Source of the DNA: Pauljensenia sp018375675
GTDB taxonomy: Bacteria > Actinomycetota > Actinomycetes > Actinomycetales > Actinomycetaceae
Length of the DNA: 64,000 bases
Direction: 5' to 3'
Assembly: GCA_041432705.1 (NCBI GenBank)
Contig: JAPWAE010000008.1
Coordinates: 53,166 to 117,165, forward strand
Shown here: piece by piece, positions 16,504-25,356 of the stretch
Layout: every line of letters starts with the position of its first letter
Numbering within the stretch: position 1 is the first letter of the stretch
Made by a program: the position numbers and the translations under genes
The notes under the pieces: generated by a model
Told to the model about the DNA's origin: nothing
Databases searched by the model: none
What the model saw: the letters and a program-made list of their open reading frames with translations, nothing else

Positions 16504-19500
16504 ATGTTTCACTACCGACGCGCAGCGCTGACGCTCATAGCGGCCGGCGCCCTCGCGCTCACCACGATCGGCGCGCCCGCAGCCTTTGCGGACGATGCTG
16601 ACGCCACCAATGCCTCGTCACCCCAGCAGGGCGCGAACGACTCCCCGGCGACGATCATCGTCCAGCTCGAGGCAGGCGACGCCGGGGCCGACCACGCCGC
16701 GTACTACGCGCAGATGAAGAAGCGCATCGGCGAGGCCGTAGCCGCAGCACTCCCGGGTGCGACCATCTCCGACGTGCGCGACTACCACCACGCCTTTGAC
16801 GGCTTTGCGATCCAGGCGCCCGCCTCGACGCTCAGTGCCATCAAGGCGACGGCCGGCGTCAAGGGTGCCTTCCTCGACGGCAGCCACACGTTCGCCACGG
16901 ATGACGAGATCTCCGGAGGCTACCGCGCCGTCGCAGGGGGCGACGAGTCGGATGCAGCCACCGGTGCCGCCGCCCAGATGATGCGGGCCGACGGCCTTGC
17001 TCAGAAGGGCCAGGGCCAGGTCATCGAGCTCATCGATAGCGGTATCGACACCTCGCACCAGGCCTTCGCCGGAGACATGGATGCTGCGTCGCTGCGCTTC
17101 ACGCAGGACTCGGTGGCCTCGCTCGCCTCGCAGCTGGGCGCCGGCAAGGGCGGCGTGTGGGTGAGCCCCAAGATCCCCTTCGCCTACGACTACGGTGATG
17201 GGGACACCGATGTGCTGGCCACGGAATACGGTGGTGATGAAGCCCGCAGCGCCAACAACCAGGGTACGCACGTCGCAGCGCTCGCGGCTGCCAACGGCGG
17301 GCACTTCTCGGGGGCAGCGCCTCAGGCTCAGCTCATCGTCGCGAAGGTGACGAAGGATCCGGGCAACAGTGCGAGCGACGTCAACCTCCTGGCAGCGCTC
17401 GATGACGCGATGGTCCTCAAGCCCGACGTCGTCTCGGTCTCCTTCTCCAAGACCGAAGGACTGACGGACGACGCAGAGTCCCTCTACTCCCACGTCTACG
17501 AGGCACTCGGTGCACAGGGTGCGACCGTCTACGCGCCCGCCGGAGACATCGAGCGCTACGGGCGGGCCGACGACCCCGACAACGGCGCGCTCGGCTTCCC
17601 CGCCGCCTTCTCGTCGACCCTCGCCGTGGCCTCGGTCAACGAGCAGGAGATCATGGGTGCCCTCACCTTCGGTGATCACCTGATCGGGTACCGGCCCCTG
17701 GGGCGCATGAGCAAGGGAGATGGCCCCGGGTTCGACACCCTCGCCGAGGGCACGTACCGCGTTGTCTACGCCGGAAACGGCTCGAGCGAGGACCTGACCA
17801 AGCACCTCGGATCGGACTACGGGGACCTGTCCCGCACGATCCTCCTCGAGGAGCTGGGCGGCTACGACTCACGGGGTAACTCGGTGGAGGTCAAGCATAA
17901 GATCAAGGCCCTCAAGTCCCTCACCAGCAAGCCCGCCGGCGTTCTGCTCGGGCACTGGTACGACACTGAGACCCCCGTCAAGTGGTCGGTCGATCGTTGG
18001 TTCAACCTGCCGATGGCCACCATCACGACCTCGGATCGCAACCGCCTCTACGACGCGATCAAGGCCTCGGAGAGCGGATCGATCGAGGTTGGCGTCTCCG
18101 CCTCCACGATCCTGACCGTGCCTGAGGGCGTGCATGCCTCCGACTTCTCCTCCACGGGCGTGACCCCCGACCTGAAGCTCAAGCCCGAGGTTGCGGCCCC
18201 CGGCGGCGCGGTCATGTCCGCGACCCCCGGGAACTACTACGATCGGCTGTCTGGCACTGCCGAGGCCTCGGCTCAGGCCGGTGCGGTCGCTTCCCTCGTG
18301 CGTCAGCGCGTGGCGTCCGACCCGGCGTTTGTGGGCATGTCTGCCGCCGAGAAAGACGCCGTCGTCACGAAGCTTCTGATGGGTACCGCGCGCCCGATCG
18401 TGGACGCGGAACAAAACGACGGTACCTTCTACTCGCCGCGACGAGTGGGAGCGGGCCTGATCGACGCGATGGGCGCTACGACATCCTTCGTGTACCCGAG
18501 CGTCGTGGACGCCGAGAATCCCTCTCGGCCCAAGGCTGACCTGGGTGACGGAACCTCCGGCTGGACCTTCCAGGTGACCCTGACGAACGTCTCCGATACT
18601 GCCCACACCTACACGCTCGGCGGACAAGCGCTGTCCGAAAAGGTCGAGAGCATGCTGTTCTCTCACCACTCGACGAACTGGGCGGGGCAGGGCATCGACC
18701 TGACCTTCTCCTCCGATTCGGTGACCGTGCCCGCCAAGGGCGCCGCGACCGTGACCGTCACCGTGACGCCGCGCGAGGCCTTCGCATCGTACGCGGCGGC
18801 GAACACGCCCAAGGGCACGTTCATCGATGGTGCCGTCACCTTCACGAGCGCCGATGGCGCTCCCAACCTCACCGTCCCCTACGTGGGCTTCTACGGCTCC
18901 TGGGGTGCGCCTGCGATCTTCGACCTGGTCACCCCCAACAACCACATCAGCGGCTACGGGTCGACGTTCATGAACGGCCGCCTGCCCTTTGGTCAGCAGA
19001 GCCCCTTCGACGTCGAGGACGAGAGAATGATCAACGGGGTCAACCCCGACCTCCTCGTCATCTCGCGCTCCACACACGAGGACGCCCGGACCGTCGTCAC
19101 CCCGGGTACGGTGCTGCTGCGCTCCGTCCCCTCGCTGACCTACACCTTTAGGAACGAGGCCGGGGAGACGATCCGCTCCTTCACGTGCGGGCGTGCGGAT
19201 AGGTCCATCTACGACGTGCACACGCGCTCGCCGCGCACGGTCGAGGACTCCGCGCCGGGCTGTGACCCCTGGTTCAACGGCTACGCGCCGGACGGCACCG
19301 AGTTGCCGGATGGACGCTACACGCTGACGATCGAGGCCTCGACCCACGGCCCGTCGCCCGCGACCCAGGCCATCAGCTACAGCGTCATTCTGGACACGCA
19401 GGCTCCCGTCATCTCCAACGTGACGGTTTCGGGTGAGGGTAAGGATCGCGTCCTGTCCTTCGACGTCACCGACTCCTCGGCCATCGCCGGTATCGGCTTC

Positions 19501-20418
19501 TCGGCCACCGAGGACGGCAAGGTCGTCGAGCGCGGCGCCGAGGTCTACCCGACCGGGCGCAGCGAGGACGGTCTGGTCCACATCCACTTCGACGTGCCGC
19601 TGAAGGACGCCCTGACGAGCATCGGCGGTGACCCGTCGACGATCTACCTGCACGTGTGGGACTGGCCGGTCAACGGGGCAACGGCGCCGGTCGCCCTCAC
19701 AGCGATCCCCATGACGTCGCTCGCGTTGTCGCGCGAGTCCGCCACGCTCGGCGTGGGGGATACCGTCACGCTGAGCGCCACCCACGAGCCCGCGGACGCG
19801 AACGTGACCGGCGTCGTCTGGTCCTCCTCGGACGAGGCCGTGGCTAGCGTCAGTGCGACCGGCGAGGTGCGTGCGGTGGGTGCGGGTGACGCGACTATCA
19901 CTGTCTCCGACCCGACCCAGCCGAGCGTGTCCGCCAGCGCCACCATCCATGTCAGCGCCCCCACGCCCACCCCCAAGGCCGGTACCTGGAAGCGGGATGG
20001 CCGCGGCTGGTGGTACCGCTACGAGGACGGCACGTACCCCGCCGATACGACATTGGTGATCGACGGGGCGACGTACCGCTTCGACGCGCGCGGCTACATG
20101 CGCACCGGCTGGGTGAAGGAGCAGGGCTCGTGGTACTACCACAACGCATCGGGCGCGCAGGCGAGCGGCTGGGTCCTCGACGGGATCTCCTGGTACTACC
20201 TGGATCCGGCGACGGGCGTCATGGCGACCGGCTGGGTAAAGGACGGTGACACCTGGTACTACCTCAACCCCACCACCGGCAAGATGATGACGGGGTGGCT
20301 CAAGGACGGCGGTGCCTGGTACTACCTCAAGACCGGAAGCGGCGCGATGGCCACGGGCCGACTGCGCATCTTCTGGACGTGGTACACCTTCTCTGAGACG
20401 GGGCAGCTAATCAGCTAG
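16504..20418 (+). CDS. Subtilase-like surface protein lacking catalytic residues (pseudoprotease)
   Basis: A 1304-residue paralogue of the neighbouring subtilases: signal peptide ending AFA-DD, propeptide region, S8 domain, C5a-peptidase-type Ig domains (GFYGSWGAP), a Big2 domain (about 1068-1150) and choline-binding-type repeats (1160-1304). The catalytic Asp remains (D178 in LIDSGID), but His is replaced by Gln253 (NNQGTH), Ser by Ala586 (SGTAEASAQ) and the oxyanion Asn by Asp348 (APAGDIE). The frame is open and all other domains are intact, so it is probably expressed but not proteolytic. The ATG at 16504 is chosen over 16426 because it opens directly on the signal peptide MFHYRRAALTLIAAGALALT. 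Confidence 0.9.
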   Translation: MFHYRRAALTLIAAGALALTTIGAPAAFADDADATNASSPQQGANDSPATIIVQLEAGDAGADHAAYYAQMKKRIGEAVAAALPGATISDVRDYHHAFDGFAIQAPASTLSAIKATAGVKGAFLDGSHTFATDDEISGGYRAVAGGDESDAATGAAAQMMRADGLAQKGQGQVIELIDSGIDTSHQAFAGDMDAASLRFTQDSVASLASQLGAGKGGVWVSPKIPFAYDYGDGDTDVLATEYGGDEARSANNQGTHVAALAAANGGHFSGAAPQAQLIVAKVTKDPGNSASDVNLLAALDDAMVLKPDVVSVSFSKTEGLTDDAESLYSHVYEALGAQGATVYAPAGDIERYGRADDPDNGALGFPAAFSSTLAVASVNEQEIMGALTFGDHLIGYRPLGRMSKGDGPGFDTLAEGTYRVVYAGNGSSEDLTKHLGSDYGDLSRTILLEELGGYDSRGNSVEVKHKIKALKSLTSKPAGVLLGHWYDTETPVKWSVDRWFNLPMATITTSDRNRLYDAIKASESGSIEVGVSASTILTVPEGVHASDFSSTGVTPDLKLKPEVAAPGGAVMSATPGNYYDRLSGTAEASAQAGAVASLVRQRVASDPAFVGMSAAEKDAVVTKLLMGTARPIVDAEQNDGTFYSPRRVGAGLIDAMGATTSFVYPSVVDAENPSRPKADLGDGTSGWTFQVTLTNVSDTAHTYTLGGQALSEKVESMLFSHHSTNWAGQGIDLTFSSDSVTVPAKGAATVTVTVTPREAFASYAAANTPKGTFIDGAVTFTSADGAPNLTVPYVGFYGSWGAPAIFDLVTPNNHISGYGSTFMNGRLPFGQQSPFDVEDERMINGVNPDLLVISRSTHEDARTVVTPGTVLLRSVPSLTYTFRNEAGETIRSFTCGRADRSIYDVHTRSPRTVEDSAPGCDPWFNGYAPDGTELPDGRYTLTIEASTHGPSPATQAISYSVILDTQAPVISNVTVSGEGKDRVLSFDVTDSSAIAGIGFSATEDGKVVERGAEVYPTGRSEDGLVHIHFDVPLKDALTSIGGDPSTIYLHVWDWPVNGATAPVALTAIPMTSLALSRESATLGVGDTVTLSATHEPADANVTGVVWSSSDEAVASVSATGEVRAVGAGDATITVSDPTQPSVSASATIHVSAPTPTPKAGTWKRDGRGWWYRYEDGTYPADTTLVIDGATYRFDARGYMRTGWVKEQGSWYYHNASGAQASGWVLDGISWYYLDPATGVMATGWVKDGDTWYYLNPTTGKMMTGWLKDGGAWYYLKTGSGAMATGRLRIFWTWYTFSETGQLIS

Positions 20419-20438
20419 GCCTCCCTGAGACTGACCGT

Positions 20439-20479
20439 CCAGGCCCGCACCCCGATTCGCGTTGGGTGTGCGGGCCTGG
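20439..20479 (+). terminator. Terminator after the pseudoprotease gene
   Basis: CCAGGCCCGCACCC pairs with GGGTGTGCGGGCCTGG (one bulge) across an 11-nt loop. Confidence 0.85.
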
Positions 20480-20503
20480 CGCCTGTCAAAGCGGTTAAGC
20501 GCC

Positions 20504-20709
20504 AAAATTCCCAGGGTTTTTTCAGGTTGTCTTGCTGTTGTCGCAAGGTTTCTTCCTTACGCTGAATGTCATCACAAGGGAATACGGCACGGACCATGAG
20601 GGTCCGGGACATGCCGACGAGACTTTTTCGAGGAGCTTTCTGGGAAAACTTGCACTGTGTTGATGGGATAAGCCGAGGGGTCGACCGCTAGGTCGGCCCC
20701 TCGGCTTAT
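20504..20709 (+). ncRNA. Candidate structured RNA, copy A
   Basis: This 206-bp non-coding element recurs at 24887-25091. Conserved blocks include GTTGTCGCAAGGTT, GTCATCACAAGGGAATACGG, GACGAGAC, GAGGAGC and ACTTGCACTGTGTTGATGGG. Stems: CTTGC/GCAAG; GGACC (20591-20595) with GGTCC (20601-20605); and a 16-bp final hairpin, 20671-20706. In copy B the GGACC/GGTCC stem becomes GGGCC/GGCCC, the terminal A-T pair of the final hairpin becomes C-G and its T-G wobble becomes C-G, so pairing is preserved. Orientation is inferred from the strong final hairpin acting as terminator. It does not look like SRP RNA, RNase P, 6S or a riboswitch class I know. Confidence 0.65.
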
Positions 20710-20772
20710 GCGCGAGCCTGCACAAAATGTCAGTGTGTGGACACTGAGCCATCTATCGGACATGCATACTGC

Positions 20773-20826
20773 ACAACTGGAAGAACTTGCGCATAATAGG
20801 ACGGCGCGTCAGCCGGACGCGCTTTT
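20773..20826 (+). promoter_or_regulatory. Promoter-like boxes and leader attenuator before the fourth surface gene
   Basis: A -10-like CATAAT (about 20792-20797) follows a weak -35-like TGCACA. Immediately downstream GCGCGTC (20804-20810) pairs with GACGCGC (20816-20822) and is followed by TTTT, a compact intrinsic terminator 35 bp before the start codon at 20861. It would stop upstream transcripts or act as an attenuator. Parts of this region are open in an alternative frame but I do not consider that coding. Confidence 0.5.
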
Positions 20827-20860
20827 GATAGTCACTCGTCGATACGTAAGTGAGCCATTG

Positions 20861-23800
20861 ATGTCCCATCACTCCACCCCGGCACTCGCGCTCGCCGCAG
20901 CCCTCGCCCTGACCGGCGTGAGCGTCCCGGCGCTTGCAGCGAGCCCGCAGCCGGGCGGTGTCCTCCCCGCCAACCCCACCCACGCCTCGTCAACGGACGC
21001 GCAGTCGGGGACGCGAGTCGAGGACGCACTGCTGTCCACCCGCCAGGCTGAGGCCGGGGGAGTGACCCTGCCCGACGCCTCCTCTGCGCAGGAGGTGACC
21101 GACACCCCGACGATGATCATCGTCCAGCTGGAGGATGGGACAGCCGGTAGCTCCAAGCAGGACATGCGCGACGACGTGAAGGCCCGCATCGCCTCCGCGG
21201 TCGAGGGAGTCGTCCCCGGCGCACAGGTTACGACTGTGCGTGAGTACACCAACGCGCTCGTCGGCTTCGCCATCGAGGCGCCCGGCTCCGCTCTCTCCGT
21301 GATCCAGAAGGTCGAGGGCGTCAAGACCGCGTTCATCGAGGGCGTCCACAAGCCGATGGAGACTGCTGCGCAGGGGAGCGGTGCGCCCGTCCTCAAGAAT
21401 GCCTCGTCCCTGGCGATGACGCATGTGAACGAAGTTGCCCTCAAGGGCGATCGTCAGGTCATCGAAGTCATTGACTCCGGCCTGCAGACCGACCACGATG
21501 CCTTCGCCGGCTCGATGGACGGCGTCAACGTGCGCATGAGCCAGGCCGACGTGCAGGCCTTCGCGGGCAAGCTCCCGCACGGCGGTGCCGGCACGTACGT
21601 CAACAGCAAGATTCCCTTCGCCTACGACTACGCGGATAACGACGCGGACGTCGTGCCCCATTCCGAGAAGGACCTGTCCCACGGCACGCACGTCACCGCG
21701 ATCGCCGCCGCCAACGCGGACGTTCTGCAAGGCACCGCGCCCCACGCGCAGATCGTTGTCGCGAAGGTCGCCTCGGACGCGGACGGTTCGATGCCCGACA
21801 GTGCCCTGCTGGCGGCCCTCGACGATGCGCTCGTCATCAAGCCCGACGTCATCAACCTGTCCCTGGGCGACGACTCCGGCATGAGCAGCGACGCGGGCAG
21901 CGTCTTCGCTGGTGTGTACGAGAAGCTCGCCGCCGCTGGCATTACCGTCAACGCGGCGGGTGGCAACGCCTTCTCCAACGCCTACGGCAACAACTCCGGC
22001 CAGAACAAGCCGTTCGCGACCGACCCCGACACGGGCACGCTCGGCGAACCCGCCTCCTACAAGTCCACCCTGGCCGTCGCCTCCGTCGACAACCAGGAGG
22101 CCCTGTCCTACGTGAGCCTGGGCGATCGCAAGATTGCCTACCGCACCGCTCTCGACGGCCAGGGCGAGGCCGTGCACGGTCTGCGCGACATCGCTGAGAA
22201 GACCTACCGCATCGTCGACGCCGGCGCTGGCGGCACAGACCAGCTCGAGCAGTACGCGGGCACCGACCTCTCCGGCGTGATCGTCCTCGAGGACAAGGGT
22301 GGTAAGGACTCCCGCGACGGCTCGGCCATGACCGAGGAGCTCAAGGCGCGCAACCTGACCGCCCTCTCGTCGGTACCCGCGGCCCTCATGGTCGCTGACA
22401 CGGATGAGGCCGACATGCCCTACCAGGCGATCCTCGGCTCAACCACGTCGATGCCGACGGTGACCATCACCAAGCGGGACGGCGCGGCGATCCGCGAGGC
22501 CCTGGCCGCCGCCAACGGAGCCGACGTCACCGTGACCGTCACGCACTCCGGCATCGTTCTGGCCTCGAACAACCCGACGGCCTCGGAGTTCTCGGCGTGG
22601 GGCGTGGCCCCCGACCTGACCCTCAAGCCTGAGATCGCGGCCCCCGGCGGCGACATCATGTCGGCCTACCTCGGCAACGAGTACCAGCGCCTGTCGGGCA
22701 CCTCGATGGCCTCCCCGCAGGTCGCGGGCATCAGCGCCCTCGTGCGCCAGCGCCTCGTGAGCGATCCCGCCTTCTCCGGCATGAGCGCCGAGCAGAAGAA
22801 CGCCGTCGTCACCAACCTCCTCATGGGCACCGCCCACCCGCTCATCGACGTCGAGCTGGGTGACGGCACCTACTACTCGCCGCGCAGGGTGGGCGCGGGC
22901 GCCGTTGACGCGCTCGCAGCGACCACCGCGACCGTCTACCCGACCGTCGTCGGCGCCGCCGATCCCTCCCGACCCAAGGCCGACCTCGGCGACGGAACGA
23001 AGGGGTGGACCTTCCAGGTGCAGCTGACCAACCTCTCCGACGCTGCCCACACCTACACCCTCGGCGGCCAGGCGCTCTCCGAGATGGTCGAGGAAGGCCT
23101 CTTCGCCGAGCACTCGCAGAACTGGGCGGGCGCGGGCATCTCCCTGATCTTCTCCGGTGACGGCGTCGCCGAGGCCGGGGACGCTCAGCAGATCACCGTC
23201 CCCGCGAAGTCGACCACCACCGTCACCGTCGCCGTGACCCCCGAGTCCGAGTTCGCGACCTTTGCTGCCGAGAACACCCCGAAGGGCACCTTCATCGACG
23301 GCGCCGTGACCTTCACGAGCGAGGACGGGACCCCGAGCCTGACCGTGCCCTACCTGGGCTTCTACGGCTCGTGGGGAGCCCCGAACGTCTTCGACGGCAA
23401 GTGGTCGGATGACGAGACGACGCCCGTGCATGTCTACCGCTCGGCTCTGGTCAACGCCCACTCGTCCATTCCGCTGGGAGCGCTGAATCCGCTGTCGGAC
23501 AAGCAGGACTCGAACCTGGTGACCACGATCAACACGCAGCGCCTGATCACCTCGCGCGCCAAGTGGGCGGGCGCCCCCGACAAGATCGCACCGTTGACCG
23601 GCATGCTCCGCTCCGTCCCGTCGATGACGGTGACCTACCGCAACTCCGCGGGGGAGTCCGTGCGTTCCTACACGATCAACCGTGTGCGCAAGTCCCTCTA
23701 TGACCTCGAGACCGGCTGGACGAAGCCGGGCGAGTACGCCGGTGAGGAACCCTTCTTCGATGGCTACGACCAGTCCGGGAATGCGCTGCCCGACGGCCGC

Positions 23801-24787
23801 TACACGCTGACCATCGAGGCTGCGACGGACGGTCCGTCCTCGCGGACCCACCAGATGACCTACGAGTTCACGCTGGACACGCAGGCTCCCGTCATCTCCA
23901 ACGTGACGGTGAGCGGTGAGGGCGACGCCCGCACGGTGTCCTTCGACGTCACCGATGCTTCCCCCGTGGCTGGCATCGACTTCCATGAGGACGCCGACAG
24001 CACGTGGTACTACCGCAAGCTTGTCGAGGACGACGGCGAGATTCTGGCCGACGGCACGCACCGCTACCACTTCGACGTGCCCGTCTCGGAGCTGAAGTCC
24101 GCGTGGGCCCAGCAGGGACGCACGGACGAGGCCCCGGTGGCCCCGTACCTCTTCGCCTGGGACTGGGGCGTGAACCCCGCCAAGCAGGAGGTGCGCCTCC
24201 AGGGTGATCCGGCGCCCGCTCCGACACCGGACCCGACGCCTGCGCCGGAGCCTTCTCCGAACCCGACTCCGGCACCTGCCCCGCAGGGTGGCCAGTGGAT
24301 CAGCGATTCGGTCGGCTGGTGGTATCGCTATGCGGATGGGACCTATCCGGTGAGTCAGATGGTGCAGATCGGCAACTCGATCTACCGCTTTGGCGCGGAT
24401 GGCTACATGCGTACCGGCTGGGTCAGCGAGGCTGGCTCGTGGTTCTACCACGATGCCCTGGGCGCTCAGGCAAGTGGCTGGGTGAAGGATGGTTCGTCCT
24501 GGTACTACCTCAACCCGGCGACCGGACAGATGGTGACGGGATGGATCCTCGATGGTCCGACCTGGTACTACCTGACGCCGGGAAGAGGCGCGATGGCTAC
24601 CGGCTGGGTCAAGGACGGCTCGTCTTGGTACTTCATGGCCCCCAGCGGTGCGCTGACTACCGGCTGGCTGAAGGATGGTGGCTTCTGGTACTACCTGAGC
24701 ACCGACTCGGGAGCGATGTACACGGGTGGTCACTGGATCGGCTGGAAGTGGTACTACTTCGCAGAGAACGGCCAGTGGAACGGCTGA
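20861..24787 (+). CDS. Secreted subtilase (S8) with cell-wall-binding repeats
   Basis: A 1308-residue secreted protease. The signal peptide ends LALA-ASP. It has an I9-like propeptide and an S8 domain with intact Asp205 (VIDSGL), His274 (SHGTH), Ser615 (SGTSMASP) and oxyanion Asn369. C5a-peptidase-type Ig domains follow, then a Pro-rich linker (about 1116-1143) and choline-binding-type repeats (1144-1308). It lacks the Big2 and BspA parts of the 2182-residue paralogue. The last ~480 bp are almost identical in DNA to the end of that gene, which suggests recent gene conversion or duplication. The ATG at 20861 is preferred to 20708 because it gives MSHHSTPALALAAALALTG and the same ATGTCCCATC context as the first gene. 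Confidence 0.92.
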   Translation: MSHHSTPALALAAALALTGVSVPALAASPQPGGVLPANPTHASSTDAQSGTRVEDALLSTRQAEAGGVTLPDASSAQEVTDTPTMIIVQLEDGTAGSSKQDMRDDVKARIASAVEGVVPGAQVTTVREYTNALVGFAIEAPGSALSVIQKVEGVKTAFIEGVHKPMETAAQGSGAPVLKNASSLAMTHVNEVALKGDRQVIEVIDSGLQTDHDAFAGSMDGVNVRMSQADVQAFAGKLPHGGAGTYVNSKIPFAYDYADNDADVVPHSEKDLSHGTHVTAIAAANADVLQGTAPHAQIVVAKVASDADGSMPDSALLAALDDALVIKPDVINLSLGDDSGMSSDAGSVFAGVYEKLAAAGITVNAAGGNAFSNAYGNNSGQNKPFATDPDTGTLGEPASYKSTLAVASVDNQEALSYVSLGDRKIAYRTALDGQGEAVHGLRDIAEKTYRIVDAGAGGTDQLEQYAGTDLSGVIVLEDKGGKDSRDGSAMTEELKARNLTALSSVPAALMVADTDEADMPYQAILGSTTSMPTVTITKRDGAAIREALAAANGADVTVTVTHSGIVLASNNPTASEFSAWGVAPDLTLKPEIAAPGGDIMSAYLGNEYQRLSGTSMASPQVAGISALVRQRLVSDPAFSGMSAEQKNAVVTNLLMGTAHPLIDVELGDGTYYSPRRVGAGAVDALAATTATVYPTVVGAADPSRPKADLGDGTKGWTFQVQLTNLSDAAHTYTLGGQALSEMVEEGLFAEHSQNWAGAGISLIFSGDGVAEAGDAQQITVPAKSTTTVTVAVTPESEFATFAAENTPKGTFIDGAVTFTSEDGTPSLTVPYLGFYGSWGAPNVFDGKWSDDETTPVHVYRSALVNAHSSIPLGALNPLSDKQDSNLVTTINTQRLITSRAKWAGAPDKIAPLTGMLRSVPSMTVTYRNSAGESVRSYTINRVRKSLYDLETGWTKPGEYAGEEPFFDGYDQSGNALPDGRYTLTIEAATDGPSSRTHQMTYEFTLDTQAPVISNVTVSGEGDARTVSFDVTDASPVAGIDFHEDADSTWYYRKLVEDDGEILADGTHRYHFDVPVSELKSAWAQQGRTDEAPVAPYLFAWDWGVNPAKQEVRLQGDPAPAPTPDPTPAPEPSPNPTPAPAPQGGQWISDSVGWWYRYADGTYPVSQMVQIGNSIYRFGADGYMRTGWVSEAGSWFYHDALGAQASGWVKDGSSWYYLNPATGQMVTGWILDGPTWYYLTPGRGAMATGWVKDGSSWYFMAPSGALTTGWLKDGGFWYYLSTDSGAMYTGGHWIGWKWYYFAENGQWNG

Positions 24788-24820
24788 GGCCTGACACAAC
24801 GCCCTGAGCGTGTGCGACGC

Positions 24821-24854
24821 AGTGTGCGCCCCCGGGAGACCGGGGGCGCACACT
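24821..24854 (+). terminator. Terminator after the fourth surface gene
   Basis: AGTGTGCGCCCCCGG and CCGGGGGCGCACACT form a perfect 15-bp stem with a GAGA loop. Confidence 0.92.
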
Positions 24855-24886
24855 CGTCTTGTGATCAGTCAATTATCTGCAGGGTT

Positions 24887-25091
24887 AAAATCCCAGGATT
24901 TTCTCAGCTCACCTTGCCGTTGTCGCAAGGTTGGGCTCCTACAGTAGGTGTCATCACAAGGGAATACGGCACGGGCCTCACGGGCCCGAGCAATGCTGAC
25001 GAGACATCATTGAGGAGCCTTCTGGGACAACTTGCACTGTGTTGATGGGATACGCCGAGGGGCCGACCGCCAGGTCGGCCCCTCGGCGTAT
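24887..25091 (+). ncRNA. Candidate structured RNA, copy B
   Basis: The second copy of the 20504-20709 element, about 205 bp. It opens with a perfect AAAATCC-CA-GGATTTT palindrome, then CCTTGC/GCAAGG, the GGGCC (24973-24977)/GGCCC (24983-24987) stem, and a 16-bp final hairpin, 25053-25088. Differences from copy A concentrate in loops or change both sides of a stem together. It has no open reading frame of note. With copy A it brackets the fourth surface-protein gene. Confidence 0.65.
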
Positions 25092-25171
25092 CTGCACCGG
25101 GAGCGAGTCGTGGGAACTGTGTGCTGTGGGAAGAGTGCTGTTTCAGGCATCTTTCGTGCTGCTCACCAATT

Positions 25172-25254
25172 TCGCATGCAATTCCCCTTAACAATCTTGT
25201 TTGTCTGTTTCAGTTCGCATCGTCATGTCACTCGTGTTTTGGAATTGCATGCGA
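25172..25254. repeat. 14-bp perfect inverted repeat with AT-rich interior
   Basis: TCGCATGCAATTCC at 25172-25185 is matched exactly in reverse complement by GGAATTGCATGCGA at 25241-25254. The 55 bp between them are unusually AT-rich for this genome. It lies between candidate RNA copy B and the permease terminator. It could be the ends of a small mobile remnant or the stem of an RNA. Confidence 0.7.
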
Positions 25255-25300
25255 CTTTGTCTGGGAGTGACTACGGCTGGGGTGTTGTGGGCTTGAAAAA

Positions 25301-25337
25301 CCGGGGCGCGTCAGGCATATCGCCCGACGCGCCCCGG
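25301..25337 (-). terminator. Terminator of the permease gene
   Basis: CCGGGGCGCGTC pairs perfectly with GACGCGCCCCGG, 19 bp beyond the minus-strand stop. On the minus strand the hairpin is followed by TTTTTC. Confidence 0.9.
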
Positions 25338-25356
25338 CCTCGTTGTCGCGAGCTAC

